DNA of 64,000 bases. Source: Pseudomonadales bacterium (GTDB lineage: Bacteria > Pseudomonadota > Gammaproteobacteria > Pseudomonadales > Azotimanducaceae). Below, one piece after another: positions 53,504-62,214 of the stretch; the stretch's first letter is position 1; every line of letters begins with the position of its first letter. Below the pieces are notes generated by a model. It was not told where the DNA came from and searched no databases. It saw nothing but the letters and a program-made list of their open reading frames with translations. Location of the stretch: positions 1-64,000 of the forward strand of contig JAQXDL010000023.1 of the NCBI GenBank assembly GCA_029251375.1, read 5' to 3'. A program made the position numbers and the translations under genes.

Positions 53504-54589
53504 CTATTTCGGCAATTGATCTCTATAGGTGTCCCAGTTGGCCAGAATAGCGTCGACCACGGTATTGCCGATAATAAACGCAGTTTCAAGTGCGGGTCGG
53601 CCATCATCAGGATAATCCGCCGTTGCACTCCAGGTTGCAGATTTGCCCGGTGGCTGCACGGTGAAGTTACTGATTGTTCGCAGCACAAGCACGCGTTGTG
53701 CATCCACCAGATCTATTCTTGCCATACGGTGTAAAGCAGTCAACGTGCCGCTGTCTTCCATGCCACTGGTCATGAAGTTGCGATCAGTGCTTGAGTAAAC
53801 TTGCACCCAATCGTTGGCCCATTGATTTAATTTCTCTCCATGCCAATAAGTGCTCGATGAAAGATGTTCGCCGCGGGTGACAAAAGGCGGCTTCTGCGCA
53901 TTAGGTGTTTCATTAAACATTTGGCTAAAAGCGATCGAATCTTTATAGCTTGGTAACCTGGTACTTTTTGTCAGATTATAAGCCCAATCGACCAAAGGCT
54001 CATTCAACTCAAATGCCACTGTATCCACGGTCCATCCGGTTGAGACATCATCGCCCGGTTTTGCCGGCTCAAAACCACCTAAGGGAATAAATCCATAGGG
54101 CCAATCTTCAGGAATTTCTCTTGCGTCCAGCTCATAGGCCAGATCACCGTCGATCACATTACGGGCCCAAACCGCAGAGCCAATTGACACGTCTGCTGGG
54201 TCACCGCCTGCAATACCTGCGATCAACCAATAGGCTTTGCTAAAATCGAATCGATCATCAAAGCCGAGCGCCATAATAGACGCAGTTGCATTGGGGATAC
54301 CGCCACCGGTACAGACGATTAGCACGCCATCATCATTAACATAAACCGGATGCTGGCCGGCTTTAAATGGCATTTGTCTTAGACCCTCTAAGCGTTCGAT
54401 CCAAAACTGCATCTCGCCAGGTCTGTCGCCCGTATGTTCGCCATTTTCAAACATGGTCACGACGACAACTTTAATTGCTATAGGATCAACGCCTTGGCTG
54501 TGCTTGGTTGAATGACCGTCGGCAAGTATCTGGGCAGAGCAAAGACTTGCACAAAGAAATAGCACAACTTTTATATATTTGTGGAACAT
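53504..54589 (-). CDS. NUP-family purine nucleoside protein, exported (copy 2)
   Basis: About 361 residues from the ATG at 54589 (GAGG six bases ahead); the frame extends to 54643 but without a signal-like start. It has an export signal (MFHKYIKVVLFLCASLCSAQILA) and no lipobox, unlike the lipoprotein at 32680. The shared elements are VVVTMFENGEHTGDRPGEMQFW, VCTGGGIPNATASIMALGFDDRFDFSKAYWLIAGIAGGDP and MTSGMEDSGT. The two proteins are clearly paralogues. It lies downstream of ppnN on the same strand, 68 bases away. Confidence 0.86.
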   Translation of the reverse strand: MFHKYIKVVLFLCASLCSAQILADGHSTKHSQGVDPIAIKVVVVTMFENGEHTGDRPGEMQFWIERLEGLRQMPFKAGQHPVYVNDDGVLIVCTGGGIPNATASIMALGFDDRFDFSKAYWLIAGIAGGDPADVSIGSAVWARNVIDGDLAYELDAREIPEDWPYGFIPLGGFEPAKPGDDVSTGWTVDTVAFELNEPLVDWAYNLTKSTRLPSYKDSIAFSQMFNETPNAQKPPFVTRGEHLSSSTYWHGEKLNQWANDWVQVYSSTDRNFMTSGMEDSGTLTALHRMARIDLVDAQRVLVLRTISNFTVQPPGKSATWSATADYPDDGRPALETAFIIGNTVVDAILANWDTYRDQLPK

Positions 54590-54657
54590 ATTTACCTCAA
54601 AAAAATTATTACTAACGGTACCGTTGAGCAATATTCGTTCCAATACCTAAAAACTTA

Positions 54658-56025
54658 TTAGGCGTCCGCAAAAATCCAGCAGGGTTCATAATTTTCAACA
54701 TCAATCTTCATGCGTTTTTGCGCGATAAATTTATTCAGTAATTTCTCAAGCTGTTCGATTATTTCAGGTTCACCGCTGAGGCGAAAAGGACCGTTTTGAC
54801 GAATCTGCTCCAGGCCAAAGGCTTTCACATTGCCGGCAACAATACCGGAAAAAGCTTTACGCATATGACCAGCAAGTTCATTGGCTGGCAATCCGCGTTC
54901 AAGTTTAAGTGACGCCATATTTTCATGGGTTGGCTCGAACGGATTCTGAAGATCGGACTCAATATAGAGCTCCCAATTGAAACCATAAGACTCACCATTG
55001 TGCCGACGGTGCTTGCGTATGAGATCTACACTCTTACGTACCGATCGCCCTACCTCTTCCGCGTCACCGATAATAATTTCATAATACTTAGTCGCCTCTT
55101 CACCCAAGGTTGCACGGATAAAGTCATCCAGGGCGATGAAATAGTCTTCGCTATCTTTCTGAGCGGCCATCACAAAGGAGAACGGAATGTCCTTGTTCTT
55201 TTCATGCATTAAAATACTTAGTAAGTACAAAACTTCTTCTGCGGTTCCTGCGCCACCCGGGAATACAACGATGCTATGGGCGACTCTAACGAATGCTTCA
55301 AGGCGCTTCTCTATATCTGGCAGGATAACCAGCTCATTGACGATAGGGTTCGGTGCCTCGGCAGCAATGATGCCAGGCTCACTGATACCGATATAACGAC
55401 GATGTTCGATTTGTTGCTTTGAATGACCGATCGCCGCGCCTTTCATTGGGCCTTTCATCGCGCCGGGACCACAACCTGTGGCAATGTTTAGACCGCGCAA
55501 ACCCAGTTGATAACCGACATCCTTGGTAAACTCGTACTCGGGACGGCTGATCGAATGACCACCCCAACAGACGACCAAATCCGCTTTTAAATTGGGTCGC
55601 ACAATCGTCGCATTACGAAGAATGTCGAAAACTACATCGGTGATGCCACGACGGCTATTAAGGTCGTAGACACCGTCCAAGGACATTGAATGATTTAAAT
55701 ACACAATGTCACGCAACACAGAGAAAAGATGATCCTGAATACCGCGTATCATCCTGCCATCAACAAAAGCCGATGCGGGTGCGTTCTCTACCGATAATTT
55801 TGGACCGCGTGATTCCCGCTCAACATGAATCTCAAAGTCTTCATAGGCTTCAAGCAACTTGTTCACATCGTCCTCTGTACTACCTGAATTCAGTACAGCT
55901 AGAGCGCACTCTCTAAACAGCTTCCTGACCTCTGACTGCGACGACATTAAACCTTGAATCTCTCGATAGGAGAGAAGATTCAAACTCTTTATGGGCCTAA
56001 GGTTGCCCCTACTCCATTTTGACAT
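54658..56025 (-). CDS. ppnN: Nucleotide 5'-monophosphate nucleosidase PpnN
   Basis: A 455-residue protein that cleaves purine and pyrimidine monophosphates to base plus ribose-5-phosphate; (p)ppGpp stimulates the E. coli enzyme. It matches it along the whole length: LFRECALAVLNSGS near residue 36, PASAFVDGRMIRGIQ, VVCWGGHSISRPEYEFTKDVGYQLGLRGLNIATGCGPGAMKGPMKGA near 150-197, VVFPGGAGTAEEVLYLLSILMH near 253 (LOG-type active site) and AFSGIVAGNVK near 388. It releases free bases for the nearby deaminases and permeases. Confidence 0.96.
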   Translation of the reverse strand: MSKWSRGNLRPIKSLNLLSYREIQGLMSSQSEVRKLFRECALAVLNSGSTEDDVNKLLEAYEDFEIHVERESRGPKLSVENAPASAFVDGRMIRGIQDHLFSVLRDIVYLNHSMSLDGVYDLNSRRGITDVVFDILRNATIVRPNLKADLVVCWGGHSISRPEYEFTKDVGYQLGLRGLNIATGCGPGAMKGPMKGAAIGHSKQQIEHRRYIGISEPGIIAAEAPNPIVNELVILPDIEKRLEAFVRVAHSIVVFPGGAGTAEEVLYLLSILMHEKNKDIPFSFVMAAQKDSEDYFIALDDFIRATLGEEATKYYEIIIGDAEEVGRSVRKSVDLIRKHRRHNGESYGFNWELYIESDLQNPFEPTHENMASLKLERGLPANELAGHMRKAFSGIVAGNVKAFGLEQIRQNGPFRLSGEPEIIEQLEKLLNKFIAQKRMKIDVENYEPCWIFADA

Positions 56026-56167
56026 TCACTTTTTACCTCATTGCTATATTGGTGATATCGCTTTCGCGATAATGACTTACTAAAAAGAATTTAACACTTT
56101 CGATCGTGTCTTTTACCCGCTATTGCAAATTTGATGCTAAATCTGAAGACCAACATCAATCAAACGA

Positions 56168-56764
56168 TCAAGATTCAGAACTTGACAGCCATTTTTCACC
56201 CGTCGGGGCCTTGTAAGTCGCCATTTGTTCAAGCAGCAACTCTGCTTGGCTATCAACTAGTAACATATTACGTTGTTCGGCTTTGACGAACTGCTGTTCG
56301 ACAGAGTGATTAATAAAGCCAATCAACTGATCGAAGTAACCTTGGATATTCAACAGTCCGATAGGTTTCTGATGAAGTCCAAGTTGAGACCAAGTTAGAA
56401 TTTCGAACAACTCCTCCAAAGTCCCAAGTCCGCCGGGTAATGCAATAAAGCCCTGAGATAACTCTTCCATCAATGATTTACGCTCGTGCATAGACTTGAC
56501 GATTTTCAAATCGGTCAATCCATAATGGGCAACTTCTTTCCTCGCTAAGACTTCAGGAATAACACCAATCACCTCTCCACCGGACGCCAGCACGGCATCC
56601 GCAACAGCACCCATAACGCCAATACTCGCGCCGCCATAGACCAAACCAATATCCTGTTCTGCCATTGTTCGCCCGAGTTCGTACGCGGCCGCTAAATACG
56701 CACCACCTTTGCCCGAACTTGAGCCGCAGTAAACACAGATATAATGCGGTTTTTTTTCCATCAA
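56168..56764 (-). CDS. LOG-family nucleoside 5'-monophosphate phosphoribohydrolase
   Basis: A 198-residue TIGR00730-type Rossmann protein, the LOG/YgdH group that hydrolyses AMP and cytokinin nucleotides to the free base. Typical motifs are VYCGSSSGKG near residue 11, LVYGGASIGVMGAVADAVL near 41, MHERK near 92 and ALPGGLGTLEELFEILTWSQLGLHQKP near 108-134 with the PGGxGTxxE active site. It is a short paralogue of the middle domain of PpnN, which lies 142 bases downstream. Confidence 0.92.
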   Translation of the reverse strand: MMEKKPHYICVYCGSSSGKGGAYLAAAYELGRTMAEQDIGLVYGGASIGVMGAVADAVLASGGEVIGVIPEVLARKEVAHYGLTDLKIVKSMHERKSLMEELSQGFIALPGGLGTLEELFEILTWSQLGLHQKPIGLLNIQGYFDQLIGFINHSVEQQFVKAEQRNMLLVDSQAELLLEQMATYKAPTGEKWLSSSES

Positions 56765-56824
56765 AGCCTTCCTAAGATTTATACACCCAATCGATCATTC
56801 TATAAAAAAAGCACAACAAGCATG

Positions 56825-57238
56825 CTAGCCCAACCTAAAGGGATGACCTTCGGCATGCTCAATTAGGTCCCAAAGATTACCATAGGGATCTGCAAACACC
56901 GCTACTGTACCGTAAGGTTGCTGCAGCGGCTCTCTAACAAACTTCACGCCCGCTTCGTTTAACATTTGGTAGTCACGCCAGAAATCGTCCGTGCCTAAAA
57001 ATAGCCAGACACGACCCGCACCCTGTTGACCGATCGCAGCGAGCTCTTCAGGGGTTTTCGCCTCTGCCAGACAAATAGCGCAACCGCCTTTACCTTTCGG
57101 CGAGATGACAACCCAACGTTTATTTTCTTCAGGTATGGGTGTGTCCTCAAGCAATTCAAAGCCCAACGTGTCGACATAAAATGCGATTGCCTCATCATAG
57201 GACGCGACGATGAGTGAAATTTGAAACAGAGACTGCAT
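56825..57238 (-). CDS. VOC-family (glyoxalase/dioxygenase-like) protein
   Basis: A 137-residue protein with two beta-alpha-beta-beta-beta units. The first opens with LIVASYDEAIAFYVDTLGFELLED and the second with KFVREPLQQPYGTVAVFADPYGNLWDLIEH. Metal-binding residues would be a His or Glu of each half; the final ADPYGNLWDL Glu is replaced by Asp. Function unknown; members range from glyoxalases to antibiotic binding proteins. It lies 15 bases after an MFS gene. Confidence 0.85.
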   Translation of the reverse strand: MQSLFQISLIVASYDEAIAFYVDTLGFELLEDTPIPEENKRWVVISPKGKGGCAICLAEAKTPEELAAIGQQGAGRVWLFLGTDDFWRDYQMLNEAGVKFVREPLQQPYGTVAVFADPYGNLWDLIEHAEGHPFRLG

Positions 57239-57253
57239 GACGATGCCTTCTTA

Positions 57254-58408
57254 TTATTTAAGCAAATTTGATCGCGAGGGAATCAACAGTAGTAGGCAAA
57301 TAGCCATACCAACAAGCGTACCCCAAGCAAGTGCGGTGATACCCCAAAGACTAACGATAAAACCGGCCGTAATCGCAGCCCAGGCAAAACCGCTGGTCAA
57401 CAGCGGCGATGCGATAGCAGCCCACTGACCTTCATCATCCAGTGAGCCGGATAGCGCAAGTAGAATAGGAAAGTTGAACTGCAATGAGAATATTGCCGGT
57501 ATCAGTGCAAACATAAACACCCATTGCGATTCCGCATGAATGGCAAAGTACCAGCCAGCGCCACAGGTAATAAACGCACATGCTAAGGGTTTTATCGAAC
57601 CATACCGGCTACTACACCATCCGCCTAAAGGACAGGCAACGGCCGAAAACAAAACGAGTGTACCGATAAAAGAGCCAGCCGTGCCGTAATCCATACCCAA
57701 GTCAATCGCAATAGAGAACATAAACGCAAACCCCATGCCACTGGCAGTAACAAAGATAATTCCCATTGCCACCACCGCAATCGGACGCAATGACAATATC
57801 AGCTTAGAGTGCCTTACCAACCCCTCATTATCATCGTCTGCCAAGTCTTCTTGGTAAAACAACATCAAACAAACAAAGACGAGTGAAACAGTTGCGGCAA
57901 ACATATAGCCACCTTGCAGCCCTGCGTAACTGACCGCAAAGCCGACGCCGGTAATCATGAATGACATAAACAAAACCGCCGTCATATCAACAAAGCCAAA
58001 CAATTGATCAGGCGATTGTGTTGTTGCCACGCGCTTAGAGGTTGCACCCATGAGTATGCCAACAGACACACCGCAGACAAATTGAAGCACCAAGATCAGA
58101 TATATCTGGCTGAAAAAATAGGCACTTAACAGTTCGCCTGCAATTAATAAGCTGCCAAACATCAATGCCAATTTACGCATCGAGATATGATTGACCAAAC
58201 GTCTTGCAACAAACGAAGCACAGGCAATGCCGACAAACGGCATGGCAACAATCAAACCGGCTACGGATTCATTCAAGCCGACCTGCTCAATGAAGCGTGT
58301 TAGCAGCACAGGTTTCATCGCACTGAACAACGTTGACAGGCTAAAGGCAGCACCGCCAGCAACTAACAAAGGAAGGTAGATAACGATTCGATTTAAGGCT
58401 TCTTTCAA
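57254..58408 (-). CDS. MFS transporter
   Basis: A 384-residue inner-membrane protein with about 12 helices. The first half has the usual loop motif in FVARRLVNHISMRKLAL near residue 65 and the central loop EDLADDDNEGLVRH splits two six-helix bundles near 190. No substrate can be assigned by sequence; in the context it could export or import a purine-derived or acid product. It is followed by the VOC gene with 15 bases between them, suggesting one transcript with the oxygenase gene upstream. Confidence 0.87.
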   Translation of the reverse strand: MKEALNRIVIYLPLLVAGGAAFSLSTLFSAMKPVLLTRFIEQVGLNESVAGLIVAMPFVGIACASFVARRLVNHISMRKLALMFGSLLIAGELLSAYFFSQIYLILVLQFVCGVSVGILMGATSKRVATTQSPDQLFGFVDMTAVLFMSFMITGVGFAVSYAGLQGGYMFAATVSLVFVCLMLFYQEDLADDDNEGLVRHSKLILSLRPIAVVAMGIIFVTASGMGFAFMFSIAIDLGMDYGTAGSFIGTLVLFSAVACPLGGWCSSRYGSIKPLACAFITCGAGWYFAIHAESQWVFMFALIPAIFSLQFNFPILLALSGSLDDEGQWAAIASPLLTSGFAWAAITAGFIVSLWGITALAWGTLVGMAICLLLLIPSRSNLLK

Positions 58409-58502
58409 AATGTGGGGGTTTCTCTCTTAGTCTGTTCGGATTTTTTAGTTTGTGGCGATTCCAACGTTCGTGATGTGGCGTGCGAATAACGGCGTCGCAC
58501 TA

Positions 58503-59429
58503 TCAGCTTGAACCGGCGCCCTTATGAGTTGCCTCAATACGTTCCTGAATATGCTCTCCGGCTGTAATTGTATCGAATCGACTTGGGCGATCGCGACTTA
58601 TACAACTCGGCAATACATCAACTTGCGTTGCACTATCAGGGTCAACAAACATCGCAATTGAAAATCGGGCTTTATGACCGATCTTCGGTTTAACACGATG
58701 CGGTGTTGACCGATAAATGCCATTAGTCCACCTCTCGAGCAGGTCACCTGAATTCACAACGATTGACGTCGGCACCGGTTCAACAGCAATCCAGTTACCA
58801 TTTGCATCGCTCACTTCCAGCCCGCCGACATCGTCTTGAAACAATAACGTGAGCAGACCATAGTCAGTGTGTTCGCCAGCACCCAATTGGGATTCTGCAA
58901 TTTCATCAACACCGCTATCGGGATAGTACAGTAGCCTTAAGGTCACGTTTTCGCCGCGGTGCTTGTTGACAAAAAAATCTTCATCTACATCTAGTGCGCT
59001 CGCCAGAATTCGTTGCATTCGATGAGCGCCCTGCAGGCACTCCGCATAAAAGTGTGTCATTAACCTTCTGAAATCGTCCGAAGGCCAGCGATTATCGCCG
59101 GGACCGTGATTCAAAATATCACGCATCGTAAAGGTTTCTTTTAAGTCAGCGGGTTTGCTCGGGTCAAGATGTTCAGCACCAAAGCCTTGGTAGCCAAAAT
59201 TCTCGCTAGCGGACAGATAGGCAGATTTCATTTTGGTATCTAAATCTGAGGCGAAAAATTGCTGACTGGCGGCAAAGACTCGCTCAAGCAGACCCTGTGA
59301 AATACCCAGATCGGACACCGACATAAAGCCAACATCCTTCAATGCCAAACTCATCTGTGCAGCGATCTTTTCAACCGCATCGGAGCCATTTAAATCGTAA
59401 TCTTTAAAACTAATGAGAGGTACTTGCAT
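58503..59429 (-). CDS. Isopenicillin-N-synthase-family 2OG/Fe(II) oxygenase
   Basis: A 308-residue oxygenase. The iron ligands are His187 and Asp189 in GEHTDYGLLTLL and His244 in STPHRV; Arg255 of RFSIAMF would hold 2-oxoglutarate. The N-terminal DIOX-like segment (PLISFKDY, KDVGFMSVSDLG) is complete. The family oxidises diverse small molecules. Located upstream of an MFS transporter, a VOC protein and nucleotide-cleaving enzymes, it could hydroxylate a modified purine or be part of an unrelated side pathway; the sequence does not decide. Confidence 0.9.
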   Translation of the reverse strand: MQVPLISFKDYDLNGSDAVEKIAAQMSLALKDVGFMSVSDLGISQGLLERVFAASQQFFASDLDTKMKSAYLSASENFGYQGFGAEHLDPSKPADLKETFTMRDILNHGPGDNRWPSDDFRRLMTHFYAECLQGAHRMQRILASALDVDEDFFVNKHRGENVTLRLLYYPDSGVDEIAESQLGAGEHTDYGLLTLLFQDDVGGLEVSDANGNWIAVEPVPTSIVVNSGDLLERWTNGIYRSTPHRVKPKIGHKARFSIAMFVDPDSATQVDVLPSCISRDRPSRFDTITAGEHIQERIEATHKGAGSS

Positions 59430-59777
59430 ATTTCAAGCGCTCCTAAACTGACTACGAAGATGGTAATGGCGTGCCTGCCTTGACCGACTGCCAGTTATTT
59501 CCAGCCCTTACAATATCAGCGTGGTGGGAAGTCGGCAATCAGGACCGAGCATTGCGACTAGACGATCGAATATTGCGCGCATCATAAAAACTGATAACCA
59601 CTATGACTGTGAGAAATAAATATCCTTCGTTACGAACGATGATAGTGTGATCGAATCACAATTCACGTTATTCTCTGACAGTAAGCTAAGTGGCAATACG
59701 GCGGTAATGGTTTATTCGTGAGCCATGCTTAGTTAAACGAAACATTTACCTAACTCAATCTCGCTAGAATGTAATTT
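59430..59777. promoter_or_regulatory. Divergent control region with an inverted repeat
   Basis: The 348-bp gap between the oxygenase gene and the third phosphoribosyltransferase holds no supported ORF. It contains TGTGA-TCGAA-TCACA (59646-59660), a symmetric element with five bases between half-sites. Confidence 0.45.
59646..59660. promoter_or_regulatory. TGTGA-N5-TCACA inverted repeat
   Basis: Perfect dyad whose half-sites equal those of CRP, but the spacer is five bases, not the six of a standard CRP site. It lies 118 bases upstream of the phosphoribosyltransferase ATG at 59778. Confidence 0.5.
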
Positions 59778-60359
59778 ATGGAAAAGACCTATATTACCGC
59801 TGATGATCTGCTGCTGGATTCCATCAAGTTGGCAGAACAGATATACACGCGAGGCTGTCGGCCTCATTTCATCATCGGCGTCTGGCGCGGCGGCACCCCC
59901 ACAGGTATTGCCGTGCAGGAATTTCTGGATTATATGGGCGTGGAAACCGACCACATCGCCATCCGTACCTCTTCTTACTATGGAATAGACCAACAATCGA
60001 AAGAAATACATGTCCACGGCCTAGACTATGTCATTGACAACGTTGAGGCAGATCAGGAATTGCTAATTGTTGACGATGTATTCGACTCAGGTCGGTCTAT
60101 CAACGCCATCATCGAGAAACTCAAACAGCGATGCCGCAGAAATATGCCAGAGACTGTCAAGGTCGCGTGTCCATGGTACAAACCCAGTCGAAACGTCACT
60201 GGCATCACCCCAGACTTCTACATGCATGCGACAGACAAGTGGCTGGTGTTTCCGCATGAACTCCAAGGCTTGTCACTTGATGAAATCAAAGAAGGTAAAG
60301 GGCCAGAATTTGCAGAAATAATCGCACGGGCAAATGAAGCTCAGCAAGCACAAAGCTAA
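59778..60359 (+). CDS. Purine-type phosphoribosyltransferase (paralogue 3)
   Basis: A 193-residue relative of the proteins at 17137 and 20931. The PRPP loop is LLIVDDVFDSGRSINA with Asp99, Asp100 and Asp103, so the catalytic acid is kept while the usual Thr becomes Ser. VWRGGTPTGIAVQEF near residue 35 and VETDHIAIRTSSYYGID near 55-71 are nearly identical to paralogue 1. It should attach a purine base to PRPP. It is the first gene to the right of the purine island and is monocistronic. The ribosome site is poor. Confidence 0.86.
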   Translation: MEKTYITADDLLLDSIKLAEQIYTRGCRPHFIIGVWRGGTPTGIAVQEFLDYMGVETDHIAIRTSSYYGIDQQSKEIHVHGLDYVIDNVEADQELLIVDDVFDSGRSINAIIEKLKQRCRRNMPETVKVACPWYKPSRNVTGITPDFYMHATDKWLVFPHELQGLSLDEIKEGKGPEFAEIIARANEAQQAQS

Positions 60360-60400
60360 ACCCAAGCTCGCTAATCTAGAATAAAGATTGGTGGGCTTTG

Positions 60401-62095
60401 TTAGGGCACTAAGCGCAGATATCTAAGATCAGCATAACCTCGCACCGGTTGCCACAGAAAACCGCGCAGGCTGGGATGGACTATGGCTGCACCATAGGAT
60501 TCAAACAGGGGTAACACCGTCACCTTCTCATCGAATAAATTTTGAACCTGCGCGACGGCAGCGACTCGCGCGGCCTGATCGAGCGCTGAGATATTGGTTT
60601 GGTAAAGCGCCGCCATATCTTCTCCCGCGTAAAGCCCTTCAAAGATAGCTCTAAAGTCAGGGTTAGCCATAAATGAAATCTGGTCCATCGGATCATCCAC
60701 ATCAACCGGCCACGTTATCAACGTCATATCGGACGTACCTTTGCGCCATTTCTCAACCATCATTTGTGTCGTCTGTGGGTCGATCTTCACATCGACCCCC
60801 AAGCCCTTGAGTTGATGCGCAAAGTACTCTGCAATTCGTCGATAAAGTCGACTGTCGTTAATCGTCATGGTGAGTGTTAGAGGCCTATCTAAATCAGCCG
60901 GTTGCAAGCCCCCGCTATCTTTCGCGAAGTCTTGCCTTGCTTTGGCGAGATAATCGGCTGCCTTTTTCATATCCTGCTGATGACTTTTGGGCGGTCTAAG
61001 GTCGTGAAATTTTTCATCGCCAATGGTTAGCCAATCATGGAACATCGAGTCGGCGACTCGTGTGCCCGGACTGGCGACAACACGATTAACAATTTCATCT
61101 TTGTCGATGGCATAACTGATGGCCTTTCTCAGATTAATATTCGCGCTCTTCATTTCTTTGCGGTGGCTAAACTGCAGATGGAATAAATGTCCTGTCGGAA
61201 ATGTTCGAAGTCTCAAATTTGACTCCAGCGCACTGCGTATCGCGTCACGGTCTAGAATCGCCAGCGCAACATCGCCGGATCGGTATAAATTCAACTGCGT
61301 TGCACTATCACTACCAATATAGCTGAAATTAATCTGTTCAAGTCCGGCTTCAAGTTTGTCCCAGTAAAAAGGCTGACGAACCAACTGAATCTGTTTACCC
61401 CGCTGCCAATGCGAGATCTTGAATCGACCATTAGCTAAATGCGCTTCGGCAGAGGTACCATATTTTTCACCAACCCAGTTGTAAAAAGACGGGTTAATTG
61501 GGTAGAAGATTGAGTTCGTCATCAGCTTCAAACACCAACCACATGGGTGTGCTAACTGAACAACGAATTGATCGGTGGCTGGCGCGCTCACCCCTAAGGA
61601 TTCGACCGGCAACTCCCCTTTAAGAATCTCGGATGCATTTAAAATCGGCGACGCCAGGTTGGCAGAAGGAGATGCTGTGCCAGGACGCAGCAGCTGCTGC
61701 CAGGCGAACACAAAATCAGCGGCGGTAACCGGCTCACCATTTTGCCAGCGAGCGTCTTTGCGCAACCAAAAACGAATCTCTTTACTATCCATCTCCCAGC
61801 GCTCAGCGACGCCACCGACTAAGCGACGCCGACTGTCATATCTCAACAAGCCTTCTTGCAACAGCACCATCAGTTGCGCCGTGTAGCTGACACTTTCAGC
61901 CGTTAGTGTGTTTAGGCTACTTGGTTCCGCACTCAGGCTGACGTTAATACTGTGGTTATCGGCATCGACCCCAGCGGTACTATCGGCCAGGGCACCATTG
62001 AGATTAGCAACAATGCCAAACACCAGCAGACAATGCCGCCAAATCCTGGTGAGTTGTGTTAGACGTAAACCTAAGCCTGTTACTAATTTCATCAA
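60401..62095 (-). CDS. Oligopeptide-type ABC solute-binding protein
   Basis: A 564-residue family-5 extracellular solute-binding protein, related to OppA/MppA. After an N-terminal hydrophobic export segment (near residues 20-38) it shows SAEPSSLNTLTAESVSYTAQLMVLLQEGLLRYD, RWEMDSKEIRFWLRKDARWQNGEPVTAADFVFAWQQLLRP (the family signature) near 100-140 and LNLYRSGDVALAILDRD near 270. No permease or ATPase genes lie next to it, so it must share a transporter encoded elsewhere. It converges on the phosphoribosyltransferase gene. Confidence 0.9.
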   Translation of the reverse strand: MMKLVTGLGLRLTQLTRIWRHCLLVFGIVANLNGALADSTAGVDADNHSINVSLSAEPSSLNTLTAESVSYTAQLMVLLQEGLLRYDSRRRLVGGVAERWEMDSKEIRFWLRKDARWQNGEPVTAADFVFAWQQLLRPGTASPSANLASPILNASEILKGELPVESLGVSAPATDQFVVQLAHPCGWCLKLMTNSIFYPINPSFYNWVGEKYGTSAEAHLANGRFKISHWQRGKQIQLVRQPFYWDKLEAGLEQINFSYIGSDSATQLNLYRSGDVALAILDRDAIRSALESNLRLRTFPTGHLFHLQFSHRKEMKSANINLRKAISYAIDKDEIVNRVVASPGTRVADSMFHDWLTIGDEKFHDLRPPKSHQQDMKKAADYLAKARQDFAKDSGGLQPADLDRPLTLTMTINDSRLYRRIAEYFAHQLKGLGVDVKIDPQTTQMMVEKWRKGTSDMTLITWPVDVDDPMDQISFMANPDFRAIFEGLYAGEDMAALYQTNISALDQAARVAAVAQVQNLFDEKVTVLPLFESYGAAIVHPSLRGFLWQPVRGYADLRYLRLVP

Positions 62096-62214
62096 AGCGT
62101 GTCTGAAAAATATTCAGCACAAGTGTGGTTGATCACAGATCGATAAGTCAATCATCGCAATTGATAGAGGCCAATAGGTCTCTCACAAACTGACCTGTAA
62201 ACAAACAGAAGCGT

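Noticed and set aside
59646-59660. Standard CRP site
   Set aside because: Half-sites fit but the spacer has five bases instead of six; kept only as an unusual dyad.
60360-60400. Terminator between the third phosphoribosyltransferase and the solute-binding protein genes
   Set aside because: CCCA/TGGG and AATCT/AGATT can pair, but mismatches interrupt the stem and no T-run follows.
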